DNA of 64,000 bases from Lepidurus packardi (taxonomy: Eukaryota; Arthropoda; Branchiopoda; Notostraca; Triopsidae): assembly GCA_023053545.1 (NCBI GenBank), contig JAKZAN010000007.1, positions 10,044,001-10,108,000 of the forward strand, read 5' to 3'. Within the stretch, counting starts at the first letter, position 1; each line of letters starts with the position of its first letter. Below the pieces are notes generated by a model. That model had not been told where the DNA came from and ran no database searches. It saw only the letters and a list, made by a program, of their open reading frames with translations. Below are positions 23,915-34,347 of the stretch, in pieces. A program made the translations under genes and the position numbers.

Positions 23915-26900
23915 ATGAACAGGTCAAATGTCTTGAATCCTCCTGATTATGAAACAGATGCCCAAATAAGTGAAACTCCGGAAACTGAACCCATGTCGGA
24001 CTTGCCTGCTCCAACACGTGATAGTACTTTAACTATTAAAGTGAAATCAGCGAGTATTTTCAGAGGCGATGAAGTTGAAGGGGTAATTCAATCTTCTTAC
24101 TGAAGTCTAACTTCTGAGGTCCTTAATTGTCTTATTTTTGGTTCAAATGTTCACTTTTGCTTAAAGGTTTACCGGTGTGTTGCGGATGGATTACGGGGTT
24201 TGGCACTCATACTGAATTATAAACGCGTTCCGGACGGTAACAGAAGACTATGTTCAAAATCAGATGTTCCTCGCTTGCAAGAACTGTTTAAACAACTCGG
24301 TTATAAAGTGATCGCTCATTCCGACCTTAGTGAAGCTGTAAGTTTTCATTTGGCTTTATTGAATTCCCAATTTAACCATTTAAGATTCTGCTTAGATCTT
24401 TAACCTTTAGTTTTTTAGTTTTCTTTCCGTTTAATTCTTTATTTTTGTTCGACTTTTCGGCAAGGAAGCATGTAATAAAGGACTCTTGCCTTTTTAGGAA
24501 ACAATAAAAGTTGTAGAAGACTTTCGTGCCATGAAAGAGCATGCAAAGGCGGATTCGACCATTGTTATTATAACGAGTCATGGAAAAGTTTCCGAAACTG
24601 GAGAAACCACATTTCAGACATACGACAAGATCATTGGCTCCGAAAGTATTATAGATCATTTCAGTAACCGCAACTGCCCTAATCTGGTCGGAAAACCCAA
24701 AATTTTCCTCTTTCAGTTCTGTGGGTACTTGGAATAAACTAAAATGGTCATTGAACAATTTTACATTTTTTTTCTTTTTTTGAATATATTAGAGTCACTT
24801 TCAAAAATCGGGTTGTCACAGATGCAAGGAAAGAAACTATCCCAGTGCCGACTGATGAGAGGCGATTTAGCGACATTCTAATCGCCTATTCCACCTTGCC
24901 AGGTTCGTTTATTTCTTTTAAGTATTTTTTGGCGAAGTTTAAAGGATTTTTTGGCGATTTTGAAGATTTTGTAGCGTATGGAGAGTCTCATCAGTGTGCG
25001 TGGTTTGTATGGGCAATTTGCCATTTGTTCATGGAACACGCTCGGGATTCTCATGTCCAAGAGTTACTTACTAAGGTAGTGGATTGACTTGTTAGGAAGG
25101 TATTGCTAAAACGAAAGAATTTTGGGTCTTTTTAGGTGGACCAATGTATGAAACGGTGGACGGCGGCGCCTGAGATTGGCAAGCAGACCGTAGAATGCAA
25201 GCTCAGGGAGTTTCACAAGAAGTTCTTTTTCAACCCGGGCTTGGTTGGGCGTTCAAATTTAATAAATAGTAACGAACCCATACCGTCAGGCTTTCCTGCT
25301 TTACCAGCTGACAATACTTTTACTGTGGAAGTGAAACCTGCCAGTACTTTCAAAGGAGCTAATGAAGATAAAGAAGTAATTCAATTTCAGAAAATTCAGA
25401 AAACTTAATTTATAAAAGGATTTTTAAATCCTTATTTGTCTTATTTTTTGTTAAAATACTAACTTTTCTTTACAGATTTACAAGTGTGTTCTGTATAGAC
25501 CACGTGGTTATGCACTCATACTAAACTATAAGAAAATTGTGGGCCAGGAAGAAAGGATGGGTTCGGAATTAGATGTTTCCCACTTGCGAAACCTTTTTGA
25601 GCAACTCGGTTATGAAGTGATCGTTAATAGTGACTTGAATAAATCCGTAAGTTTCCTTTTGGCTTTAGCTAATCCCCAACTTAGCCACTTATTATTCAGC
25701 ATAGCCCTTAACCTTTAATTTTTGTAATTTAATTTCAGTTTAATTATGTACATTTTTGGAATTTTCGGCAAGGAAGCATCTAATAAAGGACTCTTGCCTT
25801 TTTAGGATACACTGCAAGTTGTACAAGACTTTCGTGACATGAAAGAGCATGCAAAGGCGGATTCGACCATTGTTGTTATAATGAGTCATGGAAAAGATGG
25901 TTCCGTAAGTGAAGGAACCAAAATTCTGACATCAGACGGCGACACCATTGGCTCCGAAATTATTATAAACTATTTCAATAACCATGACTGCCCTAATCTG
26001 CTCGGAAAACCCAAAATTTTCCTCTTTCAGTTCTGTCGGTATTTGGAATACGCTAAAATGGGCATTGAACAATTTAGTTTTAAATCTTTTTATATTTTAG
26101 AGGCAGTTGGCATGATGTTCCTCGTAATACACCAGTCGCTTCCACGGATGGGGTTGTCACAGATGAAGGGAACGTGACGACTGATGCGAGGCGATTTAGC
26201 GACATTCTAATCGCCAATTCCACGTTGCCAGGTTTATTTCTTTTAAGTATTTTTTTTAGCGAAGTTTAACGGATTTTTGGGCGATTTTGAAGGATTTGTA
26301 TCGTATCGAGAGACTGAACAGGGGACGTGGTTTGTACTGGCAATTTGCCTCATGTTCATGGAACACGCTCGGGATTCTCATGTCCAAGAGTTACTTACTA
26401 AGGTAGTGGATTGACTTGTTAGGAATGTATTGCTAAAAAGAAAGAATTTTGGGTCTTTTTAGGTGGATCAATGTATGAAAGGGTGGACGGCGCATGAGAA
26501 GGGCAAGCAGACCGTAGAATGCACGCTCAGGGAGTTTCACAAGAAGTTCTTCTTCAACCCGGGCTTGGTTGGGGGTACAAATTTAATAAATAGTATCGAA
26601 CCCATACCGTCAGGCACGCCTGCTTTACCAGCTGACAATACTTTTATTGTGAAAGTGAAACCTGCCAGTACTTTCAAAGGAGCTAATCGAGAAGAATTAG
26701 TAATTCACTTTCCGAAAATTCAGAAAACTTAATTTATAAAAGGATTTTTAAATCCTTATTTGTCTTATTTTTTGTTAAAATACTAACTTTTCTTTACAGA
26801 TTTACAAGTGTGTTCGGGATAGACCACGTGGTTATGCACTCATACTAAACTATGAGCATATTGTGGACGAGAAAACAAGAAAGGGTTCGGAATTAGATGT

Positions 26901-28017
26901 TTCAAACTTGCAAGAACTTTTTAAGCAACTCGGTTATGAAGTGATCTTTAAGCGTGACTTGAATCACTCCGTAAGTTTCCTTTTGGCTTTAGCTAATCCC
27001 CAACTTAGCCACTTATTATTCAGCATAGCCCTTAACCTTTAATTTTTGTAATTTAATTTCAGTTTAATTATGTACATTTTTGGAATTTTTGACAAGGAAA
27101 GATGTAATAAAATACTCTTGTCTTTTAGGACACTCGGAAAGCTGTACGAGAGTTTCGTGACAGGAAAGAACATGCACAGGCGGATTCGACCATTGTTGTT
27201 ATAATGAGTCATGGAGAAGATGGTTCCGTAAGTGAAAGAACCAAATTTCTGACAAAAGACGGCGGCACCATTATCTCCGAAACTATTATAGATGATTTCA
27301 ATAACCATAAGTGCCCTAATCTGAAAGGAAAACCAAAACTCTTCCTTTTCCAGTTCTGTCGGTATTAAGTTAAATGAACTTTAGAACAGTTTTGTTTTTG
27401 ATTTTAAAAAAAAAGTAGGGGTGATAATAAGGACGGTTCGCCAAATGGAACTTCCACAGATGGCCCGGGAGTACATGACCAAATGACAACTGATCAGATG
27501 CCATATGGGGACATAATAATCGCCAATTCCACCTTGCCAGGTTTTTCTTCTTGCTTTTAAGTATTTTTTGTGGACAAAGTTGAATGGATTTTGGTGTGGT
27601 TTTGAAGGATATGTAGCGTACCGACATCCTGGAAATGGCTCGTTGTTTATTCAGGTGATTTGTGAAACGTTTATGAAACACGCTCACGATAATCATTTGC
27701 GGCAGTTACTTGATAAGGTATAATGGATTCACTTGGTAGGAATTTATTGCTGAAAGAAAGATTTTTTGTAGGCGAATCGGCTTTTAAAACAGAGGTCGAT
27801 GGAAAATGGGGAGTTGAAGCAGACCTTCGAATGCACTGACAGGGCGTTTGAAAAAGATTTTTTTTTCAACCCAGGCTTGCATAGGGATAGGGGTATACGT
27901 ATACCCCTATCCCTATGCCTATGCCTATCCCTATGCCTATGCCTATCCCTATCCCCTACCCCTATCCCTATTTGGTGGACACGTCTACGGCACATTTGCC
28001 GCTATCCATGGTCCTGA
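23915..28017 (+). CDS. Tandem three-domain caspase, copy A (about 929 aa)
   Basis: Sixteen exons stay in frame: 23915-24082, 24167-24337, 24498-24724, 24793-24902, 24966-25075, 25136-25375, 25476-25646, 25806-26038, 26101-26231, 26293-26402, 26463-26699, 26800-26970, 27129-27361, 27419-27540, 27608-27717, 27772-28017. Three caspase units follow each other, with p20 from about residues 57, 343 and 637. His/Cys positions are 141/188, 427/476 and 721/770. Unit 1 ends QFCG and has YGESHQCAWF, losing both key Arg; units 2 and 3 have QFCRG. The exons that end p10 of units 1 and 2 continue into the next linker through a GTAATT donor. If that donor fails, a stop follows within 11 codons. There is no CARD. 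The start ATG is the first in frame and is inferred. The last exon runs into repeat sequence and ends with a low-complexity tail. Single-domain genes are the alternative reading. Confidence 0.75.
27880..27970 (+). repeat. 38-bp perfect palindrome and CCTATG microsatellite
   Basis: Bases 27880-27917 form a perfect palindrome centred on TATACGTATA. They run straight into tandem CCTATC and CCTATG hexamers up to about 27970. In copy B of the gene the same place has only a short GGGATGGGGGTAC, so this is new sequence in copy A and adds a Leu/Cys/Pro-rich tail to the predicted protein. Confidence 0.85.
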
Positions 28018-28530
28018 CATGGAACGTCATGGTTCGCTGTGCCATAGCGGGGCTTCCATGGCAGTCCATGCTGTGGAGATGGGACGGTTGTAGTTTTCCA
28101 TGACTTCACTGTTCCATGTTCTATTGTATCATGGAACTCTATGCCTTTTCTGTGACGTTGCAAAAAATATGCTTAGCTGTTTCCGCACATCTAGTTGCTT
28201 TGCACGTAGACCGGATGGTGTGCGATTCTAGTCTATCCTGTTTGCTTCGCGATTACTTAACATGGGGAGTAGAACTTAGACAGCAGGGCAGTTGGCTTAG
28301 ATCTTTTGATCAGTAAACACCTTATACACTTAACCATTTGTTGAACCCCTCGACGTTGTGATTGTCAATCCAATACACCTTCTTAATTACAACGTCACAA
28401 TACAATGGATTCTAAAAGATAGAGGTTTACGGTTGGAGAGGCGCCCACGAATTAATGGAGTAACTAACTGATGATAATCTTTATTGTTGCAATAACTCTA
28501 ATTAATAGGGCGAACATATCACATCATCCC
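28018..28530. other. CCATGG-rich part of the insertion, left of the gypsy element
   Basis: Gene-free. The first 120 bp repeat CCATGG-like words; the rest is plain sequence up to the 5-bp target ATCCC at 28526-28530. Confidence 0.5.
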
Positions 28531-28661
28531 TGTTATATATACGAAGGGTAGTGAGGTGCACGAACTTTCTAGATGGAAGGCAGGAACTCAACTGAGTATT
28601 GTTGAGGTTGGTAACAAAAGTGCAACACCAGCTCCATCTGGTATACAGGCAATATATAACA
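28531..28661 (-). repeat. 3' LTR of the gypsy element
   Basis: 131 bp with TG...CA ends; it is the downstream LTR relative to the minus-strand coding frame. It differs from the other LTR at one base near 28619. Confidence 0.95.
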
Positions 28662-28763
28662 ATTTCCTCCCCCGTATAAAAAAAAAAAACCCTATTTTCT
28701 TTCTGCCAAAAACCCCATTTACCATATTCCCAATTTAACTACCAGTAACAAAACGAAAGAACA

Positions 28764-31700
28764 CTAATGATACACAAATTCTGATTGACGAGTGCTTTTC
28801 TTCACTCTTTGAGAACGTCGGAGTTCGATAGGCGGTTCCGGTGAACTGGAACAAGGTAATGGCACTACGGCAAGCGGCTTCTGAGGCGAGGGAAAGTTTT
28901 CTGAAGCTGCAGGTTGTACATCCTTCACAGGAACAGCGTCAAACGCCGACGATTGAACCGATGATTGAAACGGAGACAGGGCAACAGGCAATGGTGAAAG
29001 CCGAACTGGGCTAGATTCAGGTGGAGGTTCTTCCACAACCACCTCTTCCTTCTCCACTAATGGATCACTTCTTTTCATCTGGTCGAAATGGCGCTTAACT
29101 AACACTTCCCCCACTCGTACTTGATACAGATAAACGCCTAGGCGACGTGTTACCATGCCCTGTTGCCATTTCGGGAACCCCTTCCGGAAATCTCGTACGA
29201 GAACAGGGTCACCCACGGAATAACTACTTACAGTTTCGTTGTCCCTAGTCAGTTTAGTTGGAAGCACAAGATCTAATCGTGTTCTGGGTGCGTACCCAAG
29301 CATGACTTCCACAGGGCATTTTCCCGTGGTTGCATGAGGAGTAGTGCGGTAATTGAATAAAAATCGGGATAACTTCGTTTGGAGTGGTACGGTGTCTTGT
29401 CCGGCTTTTCCCAAGTAGGCTTTCACGGACTGAACAAAACGTTCGGCCAATCCATTGGTTTGTGGGTGGTACGGTGCCCCCATCAAATGTTTAATTCCAT
29501 TACGTGTCATGAATTTGGCCATCTCCCCCGACGTAAATTGAGGCCCGTTGTCCGTAACCACTTCCAAAGGTAGGCCAAAACGCGAGAATACGGAACGCAA
29601 GAAGCTAATCGTTCCTTCTGCCGTGGTGCTATTCATTACGAAAACTTCTGGCCACTTGGAGTAAGCATCAACTATAATGAGAAGCATTTTTTTTTCAATG
29701 GGTCCCGCAAAGTCAGCGTGAATGCGCTGCCATGGACCTTTTGGAAGAGGCCACGCAGCGTTTTTCACCTTGTTTGGAGATCGTGCCATCAATTTGCAAT
29801 TAGGGCAATCTCTTACAAAGGCAACAACATCTTTATCCATAGTAGGCCACCAAAACTTGCTGCGGGCTACAGATTTGGTGCGCGAAACGCCAGGGTGTCC
29901 TTCGTGAAGTAATTCCAGGATATCCCTCCTCAAGGATGACGGTACCACTACACGACGTCCCCAAAGAACGGCACCATTCTCCAAGGAAAGTTCAAATCGA
30001 CGCGTATGGTAAGGTATCAAGTTATCTGGAATTTTGCTGGATTTCCAACCATTTTTTACATAATCTTGAACTTGGCGTAGGATTGGATCCCCTTTCTGTT
30101 CTTGCAGTAACTTTTCAAACGTAAGAGGAAGACCATCAAGAATTTCGAGATTGCAGCAAGTTGCAATGGAAGAAGCAATATCAGTGCGTGTTTGAGGCAA
30201 AGGAGATCTGGAGAGCGCATCAGCATTGCCATTTTCTTCCGATCTACGAAACTCCATATTGTAAGAATAGGCAGCTAGCTTTAGCGCCCACCTCTGCATC
30301 CGGGCAGCTGCAATAGCGGAAATCCCGGACTTCGGACCCAAGATCGCAAGTAGAGGCTTATGGTCGGTGACTAGCGTAAAGTTTCTCCCGTACAAATAGT
30401 CATGAAACCGTGAAACTCCGAAAACAATGGCAAGAGCCTCTCGCTCAATTTGAGAATAGTTCCTCTCGGCTTTGGTCAGTGTTTTGGAGGCGTAAGCAAT
30501 GGGACGCTCGTCTCCGTTTGAAAAGCGGTGGGTCAAAACTGCAGCCACCCCCACCGATGAAGCATCGCACTCCAAACGCACTGGCAATTTAGGGTCATAA
30601 TGACAAAGGATTGGCTCAGAGCTGAGACATTTCTTAAGCCTCGTCCAGGCTTTCTCTTGAGTAGGTCCCCAATTGAACCTCGATCCTTGTCTTGTCAACG
30701 CTGTCAAGGGTTCTGCAAATGTAGACAAACCCTTAATGAATTTTCCGTAGTATTGGATAAGGCCAAGGAAAGAGCGAATTTCCTTAATATCCTTGGGTTT
30801 TGGAAAATCTCGAACCGCACGGACTTTAGCAGGATCTGTCTTCAATCCGTCGGCCGAAACGATGATTCCGAGAAAAGGCACTTCGGTCAAGCCAAATAAG
30901 CATTTCAGCCAATCCAATCTGACATTTGCATCCAGAAGCGTTTTAAGAACGGCTTCCTGCCTTTCTCTGTGTTCTTCTTTCGTACGACCTGCAATGAGAA
31001 TGTCGTCCAGGTAGCATTTAGCGAACGGAAAATCATGTAGTAATTCGTCCATAAATTTCTGAAACTTTGCTGGAGCAGAAGAAATGCCAAAAGGCAACCG
31101 ACTATACTGGTAAAGTCCCCACTGGGTATTAATAGTAGTCAGCGGTTGCGAATCTGGATCCAAGGCAAGTTGCAAATAGGCTTGCGACAAGTCCAGTTTG
31201 GTGAAATAAGCTCCCCCTTCTAGGGTAGCGAACAAGTCTGCAGGCTTAGGCAGTGGGTACTGGTCTATCAGTAATTCCGAGTTGACAGACATCTTGTAAT
31301 CCCCACATATACGTATACGACCATTTGGCTTTGGAACTACCACAATGGGCGCCACAATACCATCAGCTTCCAATCGCTCGATTTCCTTTTTTACAGGCTC
31401 GCGTAAAGCATAAGGCAAGGATCGTGGTCTATTAAATCGAGGAACAGCGAACGGTTTCAAATCCAAACTAACCACAGTAATTGGGGTAGAACGGATGTTC
31501 AGAGGTTCGAACAGCCGCGCGTACTTGGCCTTTAAACTTTCGGGAGATCCAATTGCATTTACCGGAACAGTAGATAATTTGTGAACTACTTGCCAATTTA
31601 AGTTGAATTGCTGCAAAAGGTCTCTCCCCAATAATGCAATACTTGGTCCATCCACGACAACCAAGGAAGCAGGCTTGGAGGTACCATGAATTGTAACAGG

Positions 31701-32798
31701 GACATGTACCTTGCCAAGTAATGGAACCTCTTCTCCGGTATAGGTTTCGACTCGAGAAGTCATTCGTTCCAGCTGAGGGCAGCCCAATTTCTTCCAACTA
31801 GCTTTGGGAATTAAGGAAACGGAGGATCCTGTGTCGATCTCCATGCAAACTGAATGACCATTGAGGAAAGCTTCGACTTTGTAAGGATTGACGTTACCCA
31901 ATCTGCATACCGATACCGAATTCAGTGAATGAACTCTATCCCCAGGATCGTCCGAGTCTGACTCCTCCAGCAGGAAGTGATTCTTCTCTTTTTTTCCATG
32001 TGGACCCTTCTGTGACTTGGCTCCAGAACTCTTCGACTCCATTGTAGATCCCACAGCTTCACTTCGGCAAACTCGTGCAAAATGCCCTTTCTGGTTACAG
32101 TTTTTACAATTTTGATTAACGGCAGGACAGTTTCGACTATTGGCCTTGTGCGATGGATCCCCACAACGAAAACAAAAACACTTCGATTCCGTCTTCTTCT
32201 TCTGCAGGGCGTTGACGGGTAAACTCGAAGAAATCTTTTGAGCTTGTATTTTAGCAGTCTCCTGTGACATGGCTATGTGAAATGCTTTTTCCAAGGTCAA
32301 TCCCGGTTCGGACAAAAGCTTGGCTTGAATACGATTTTCATGGAGGCCCAATACGAAAGCATCTCGTAACGCAGAATCAAGGAACCCACCAAAATTACAA
32401 TCCCGGGAAAGCATACGCAGATCCGCAAGAAATTCCTTAACTGGTTCATCCGGCATTTGTGTTCTTTTGTAAAACCGAAACCGCTCCGCAATTTCTATTG
32501 TCGTCTCCACAAAATGCGCGTTAAGAACGTCGCAGATTTCATCGAAAGTTTTGGTTGTCGGGTCTGCAGGCGAACATAACTGCCATAGTTTCTCACAGGC
32601 ATACTCCCCCACCAATGTGAAAAAGCACGCCCTCTTCTGCTCAATGTCCACGATTCCATTTGCCAGGAAGAATTGACGTAGCCGGCTAAAGTAGACCCTC
32701 CAACTGCTCCCTTTTGTAAAGGGTTCTATGCTACCCAAAACTCGACCAAAAACATTTACGGGAATCGCAGGTGAAGCAGTCGCGGTTGACATTGCCAT
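28764..32798 (-). CDS. Gag-Pol polyprotein of the gypsy element, 1344 aa
   Basis: One uninterrupted frame carries, in order: a gag region, two CCHC zinc knuckles (about residue 208 onward, CFRCGDPSHK and CKNCNQKGHF), an aspartic protease with DTGSS (about 321), reverse transcriptase with YLDD (about 596), RNase H with ECDASS (about 743), and integrase with an HHCC zinc region (from about 966) and D,D,E residues in HADFAGP, VTDNGPQF and AERFVQS (about 1028-1118). The order RT-RNase H-integrase is that of Ty3/gypsy. The frame is open further upstream to 32909 without an ATG, so I chose the ATG of MAMSTATAS. Gag and Pol share one frame with no visible shift site. Confidence 0.95.
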   Translation of the reverse strand: MAMSTATASPAIPVNVFGRVLGSIEPFTKGSSWRVYFSRLRQFFLANGIVDIEQKRACFFTLVGEYACEKLWQLCSPADPTTKTFDEICDVLNAHFVETTIEIAERFRFYKRTQMPDEPVKEFLADLRMLSRDCNFGGFLDSALRDAFVLGLHENRIQAKLLSEPGLTLEKAFHIAMSQETAKIQAQKISSSLPVNALQKKKTESKCFCFRCGDPSHKANSRNCPAVNQNCKNCNQKGHFARVCRSEAVGSTMESKSSGAKSQKGPHGKKEKNHFLLEESDSDDPGDRVHSLNSVSVCRLGNVNPYKVEAFLNGHSVCMEIDTGSSVSLIPKASWKKLGCPQLERMTSRVETYTGEEVPLLGKVHVPVTIHGTSKPASLVVVDGPSIALLGRDLLQQFNLNWQVVHKLSTVPVNAIGSPESLKAKYARLFEPLNIRSTPITVVSLDLKPFAVPRFNRPRSLPYALREPVKKEIERLEADGIVAPIVVVPKPNGRIRICGDYKMSVNSELLIDQYPLPKPADLFATLEGGAYFTKLDLSQAYLQLALDPDSQPLTTINTQWGLYQYSRLPFGISSAPAKFQKFMDELLHDFPFAKCYLDDILIAGRTKEEHRERQEAVLKTLLDANVRLDWLKCLFGLTEVPFLGIIVSADGLKTDPAKVRAVRDFPKPKDIKEIRSFLGLIQYYGKFIKGLSTFAEPLTALTRQGSRFNWGPTQEKAWTRLKKCLSSEPILCHYDPKLPVRLECDASSVGVAAVLTHRFSNGDERPIAYASKTLTKAERNYSQIEREALAIVFGVSRFHDYLYGRNFTLVTDHKPLLAILGPKSGISAIAAARMQRWALKLAAYSYNMEFRRSEENGNADALSRSPLPQTRTDIASSIATCCNLEILDGLPLTFEKLLQEQKGDPILRQVQDYVKNGWKSSKIPDNLIPYHTRRFELSLENGAVLWGRRVVVPSSLRRDILELLHEGHPGVSRTKSVARSKFWWPTMDKDVVAFVRDCPNCKLMARSPNKVKNAAWPLPKGPWQRIHADFAGPIEKKMLLIIVDAYSKWPEVFVMNSTTAEGTISFLRSVFSRFGLPLEVVTDNGPQFTSGEMAKFMTRNGIKHLMGAPYHPQTNGLAERFVQSVKAYLGKAGQDTVPLQTKLSRFLFNYRTTPHATTGKCPVEVMLGYAPRTRLDLVLPTKLTRDNETVSSYSVGDPVLVRDFRKGFPKWQQGMVTRRLGVYLYQVRVGEVLVKRHFDQMKRSDPLVEKEEVVVEEPPPESSPVRLSPLPVALSPFQSSVQSSAFDAVPVKDVQPAASENFPSPQKPLAVVPLPCSSSPEPPIELRRSQRVKKSTRQSEFVYH

Positions 32799-33069
32799 TT
32801 CGAATTGAAGCAAGAGAATGAACAACGTCAGTAGGAAATCCAGAATGAACCAGTTCGTAACATTCGTAGCACAACGGTGAAGCAAGATAGTTCCACAAGG
32901 CAGTAGCAAAAGGGAAGAATTTGGAAAGTATCAGACTTAATAATTGACTGAAAAGGCAGAACCAAATCCCGCATGCAATTTAACTGTATCTTCCAGTAAC
33001 AGTCACTATACACTACCCATTCGAGTACCAGAATTCTTTCACAAGTATCCCATCCTCGTCGCCAAAATT

Positions 33070-33200
33070 TGTTATATATACGAAGGGTAGTGAGGTGCAC
33101 GAACTTTCTAGATGGAAGGCAGGAACTCAACTGAGTATTGTTGAGGTTGGTAACAAAGGTGCAACACCAGCTCCATCTGGTATACAGGCAATATATAACA
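33070..33200 (-). repeat. 5' LTR of the gypsy element
   Basis: 131 bp, upstream LTR relative to the coding frame, followed on its minus-strand side by the presumed primer-binding site. ATCCC target duplication at 33201-33205. Confidence 0.95.
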
Positions 33201-33205
33201 ATCCC

Positions 33206-34347
33206 GTGACATTTTGATGGCATAGATATAATTATAAGAATGCGCATCGACATTTCGATTGTGTACTGTAGAATTGTAAATGTAAGTGCAGAATACCTTT
33301 TAGTGCTTATCAGATTTGTATAAAACTTGTAGACGCATGAACTTATGTGAAATTTTGAAATTAATACAAAATGTGAACTGCTGTCGATATATATGTAATT
33401 CCACCATTGGAAAAAGCATGGATTGCCAGTGGAAGTTCCATTGGAATCCAAGGTGTTGTCCATCACAAAGGACATGGCACTGCCCATGGACAAGTATATA
33501 GACAGCCATGGCCAGGGGCATGGACAGACATGGAAAAGTCCATAGCAATCCACGGACAAATCCATGGAAGGCCATGGGTTTTTAGGCAAAATAACCTATG
33601 TCCTGGCCATGGAACTGGACCAAGGACAGCCATGGAAATTCCACCAATTTTTTTTACAAGGTACCCCAATCCCTATGCAAATTAATTTGAGTGATTATGT
33701 GGGAAGAGGGGCTTTTACTTAAGGTTTGCCATCGATCCCAATAAAATGAGCTTATGGTGCTAATTTTTTAAACGCAATTGTTTCATTGGGCCTTGAATTT
33801 TTGCAGCGCCCCAAGATAACCTTGTTAATACAGTTTCGATGAAACTATTATTGTTTCAAGCCTGTCTAGTGTATTTCCTATGTTAAAAAAGATGCTTCTG
33901 ATAACGAAACATCTTCAAAACATAACTAGAACACTTAAAAGTGTTTCATTGTTAAAGAGCTCTCAATTTAAAACTAGTAAAAAGTTTTTCTCGACCTAAT
34001 AACCTATGCATAAGAACGCGCTCTCTGATCGTAGGTAATAATTGAATTCGATCAATTAACAAAGAAGGGAAATCGGGATAGAAAGCATGAGCCATCCTGG
34101 GCTTAAATACATACTTGTATCTAAGACATATAACATTAATTAGAAGATAAATCTTTAATATCCCACTACTTATCATCCAGCAACGAAAAGCCAAACCATT
34201 TTTCGTTCTTTCCCTCAAGCTAAATTCTTTACTTAAAGATCACTAACTACCCAATAAGGTGATTGGCTTCCACTATCTAAATGTAATATTTTAAATCATA
34301 AATAATATGATCAAACATAAAAGAATTATACGTAAGTGAGGTACATG
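33206..34347. other. Right part of the insertion and 3' flank of copy A
   Basis: About 33206-33679 is CCATGG/CATGGA-rich insertion DNA. From about 33680 the sequence matches the 3' flank of copy B (42420-43019) apart from a deletion of about 110 bp in B, and ends GAGGTACATG directly against the hAT element. A minus-strand frame at 33952-34218 also exists in B, but the two differ by several amino-acid changes and show no sign of protein-level constraint. Confidence 0.6.

Larger units (their letters stand above)
28531..33200 (-). mobile_element. Ty3/gypsy LTR retrotransposon, complete
   Basis: LTRs of 131 bp lie at 28531-28661 and 33070-33200, starting TGTTATATATACG and ending TATATAACA, with one difference between them. 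ATCCC is duplicated outside (28526-28530 and 33201-33205). The element reads on the minus strand: a purine tract GGGGGAGGAAA precedes its 3' LTR, and TTTGGCGACGAGGATGGG follows the 5' LTR where the tRNA primer site should be. LTR near-identity and the uninterrupted coding frame indicate a recent insertion. No envelope-like frame is present. Confidence 0.96.
27880..33679. mobile_element. Insertion with inverted ends, carrying a nested gypsy element
   Basis: Compared with copy B, the caspase gene is interrupted here. The left end reads CATAGGGATAGGGGTA, and the right end is its inverted near-copy (CATAGGGATTGGGGTACC on the minus strand, ending at about 33679). TTGGTGGA also recurs in inverted orientation inside each end. 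Between them, about 1.1 kb outside the gypsy element is rich in CCATGG and CATGGA. No transposase was seen. It could be a non-autonomous DNA element or an inverted duplication of the exon end. The target duplication is unclear. Confidence 0.5.

Noticed and set aside
31468..31797. Small frames inside the gypsy element on both strands
   Set aside because: All are shadows of the long gag-pol frame; no env or accessory gene is supported.
33952..34218. Minus-strand frame repeated at 42612-42857
   Set aside because: Its conservation comes from the recent segmental duplication; the changes between copies alter amino acids freely, and no family motif is present.
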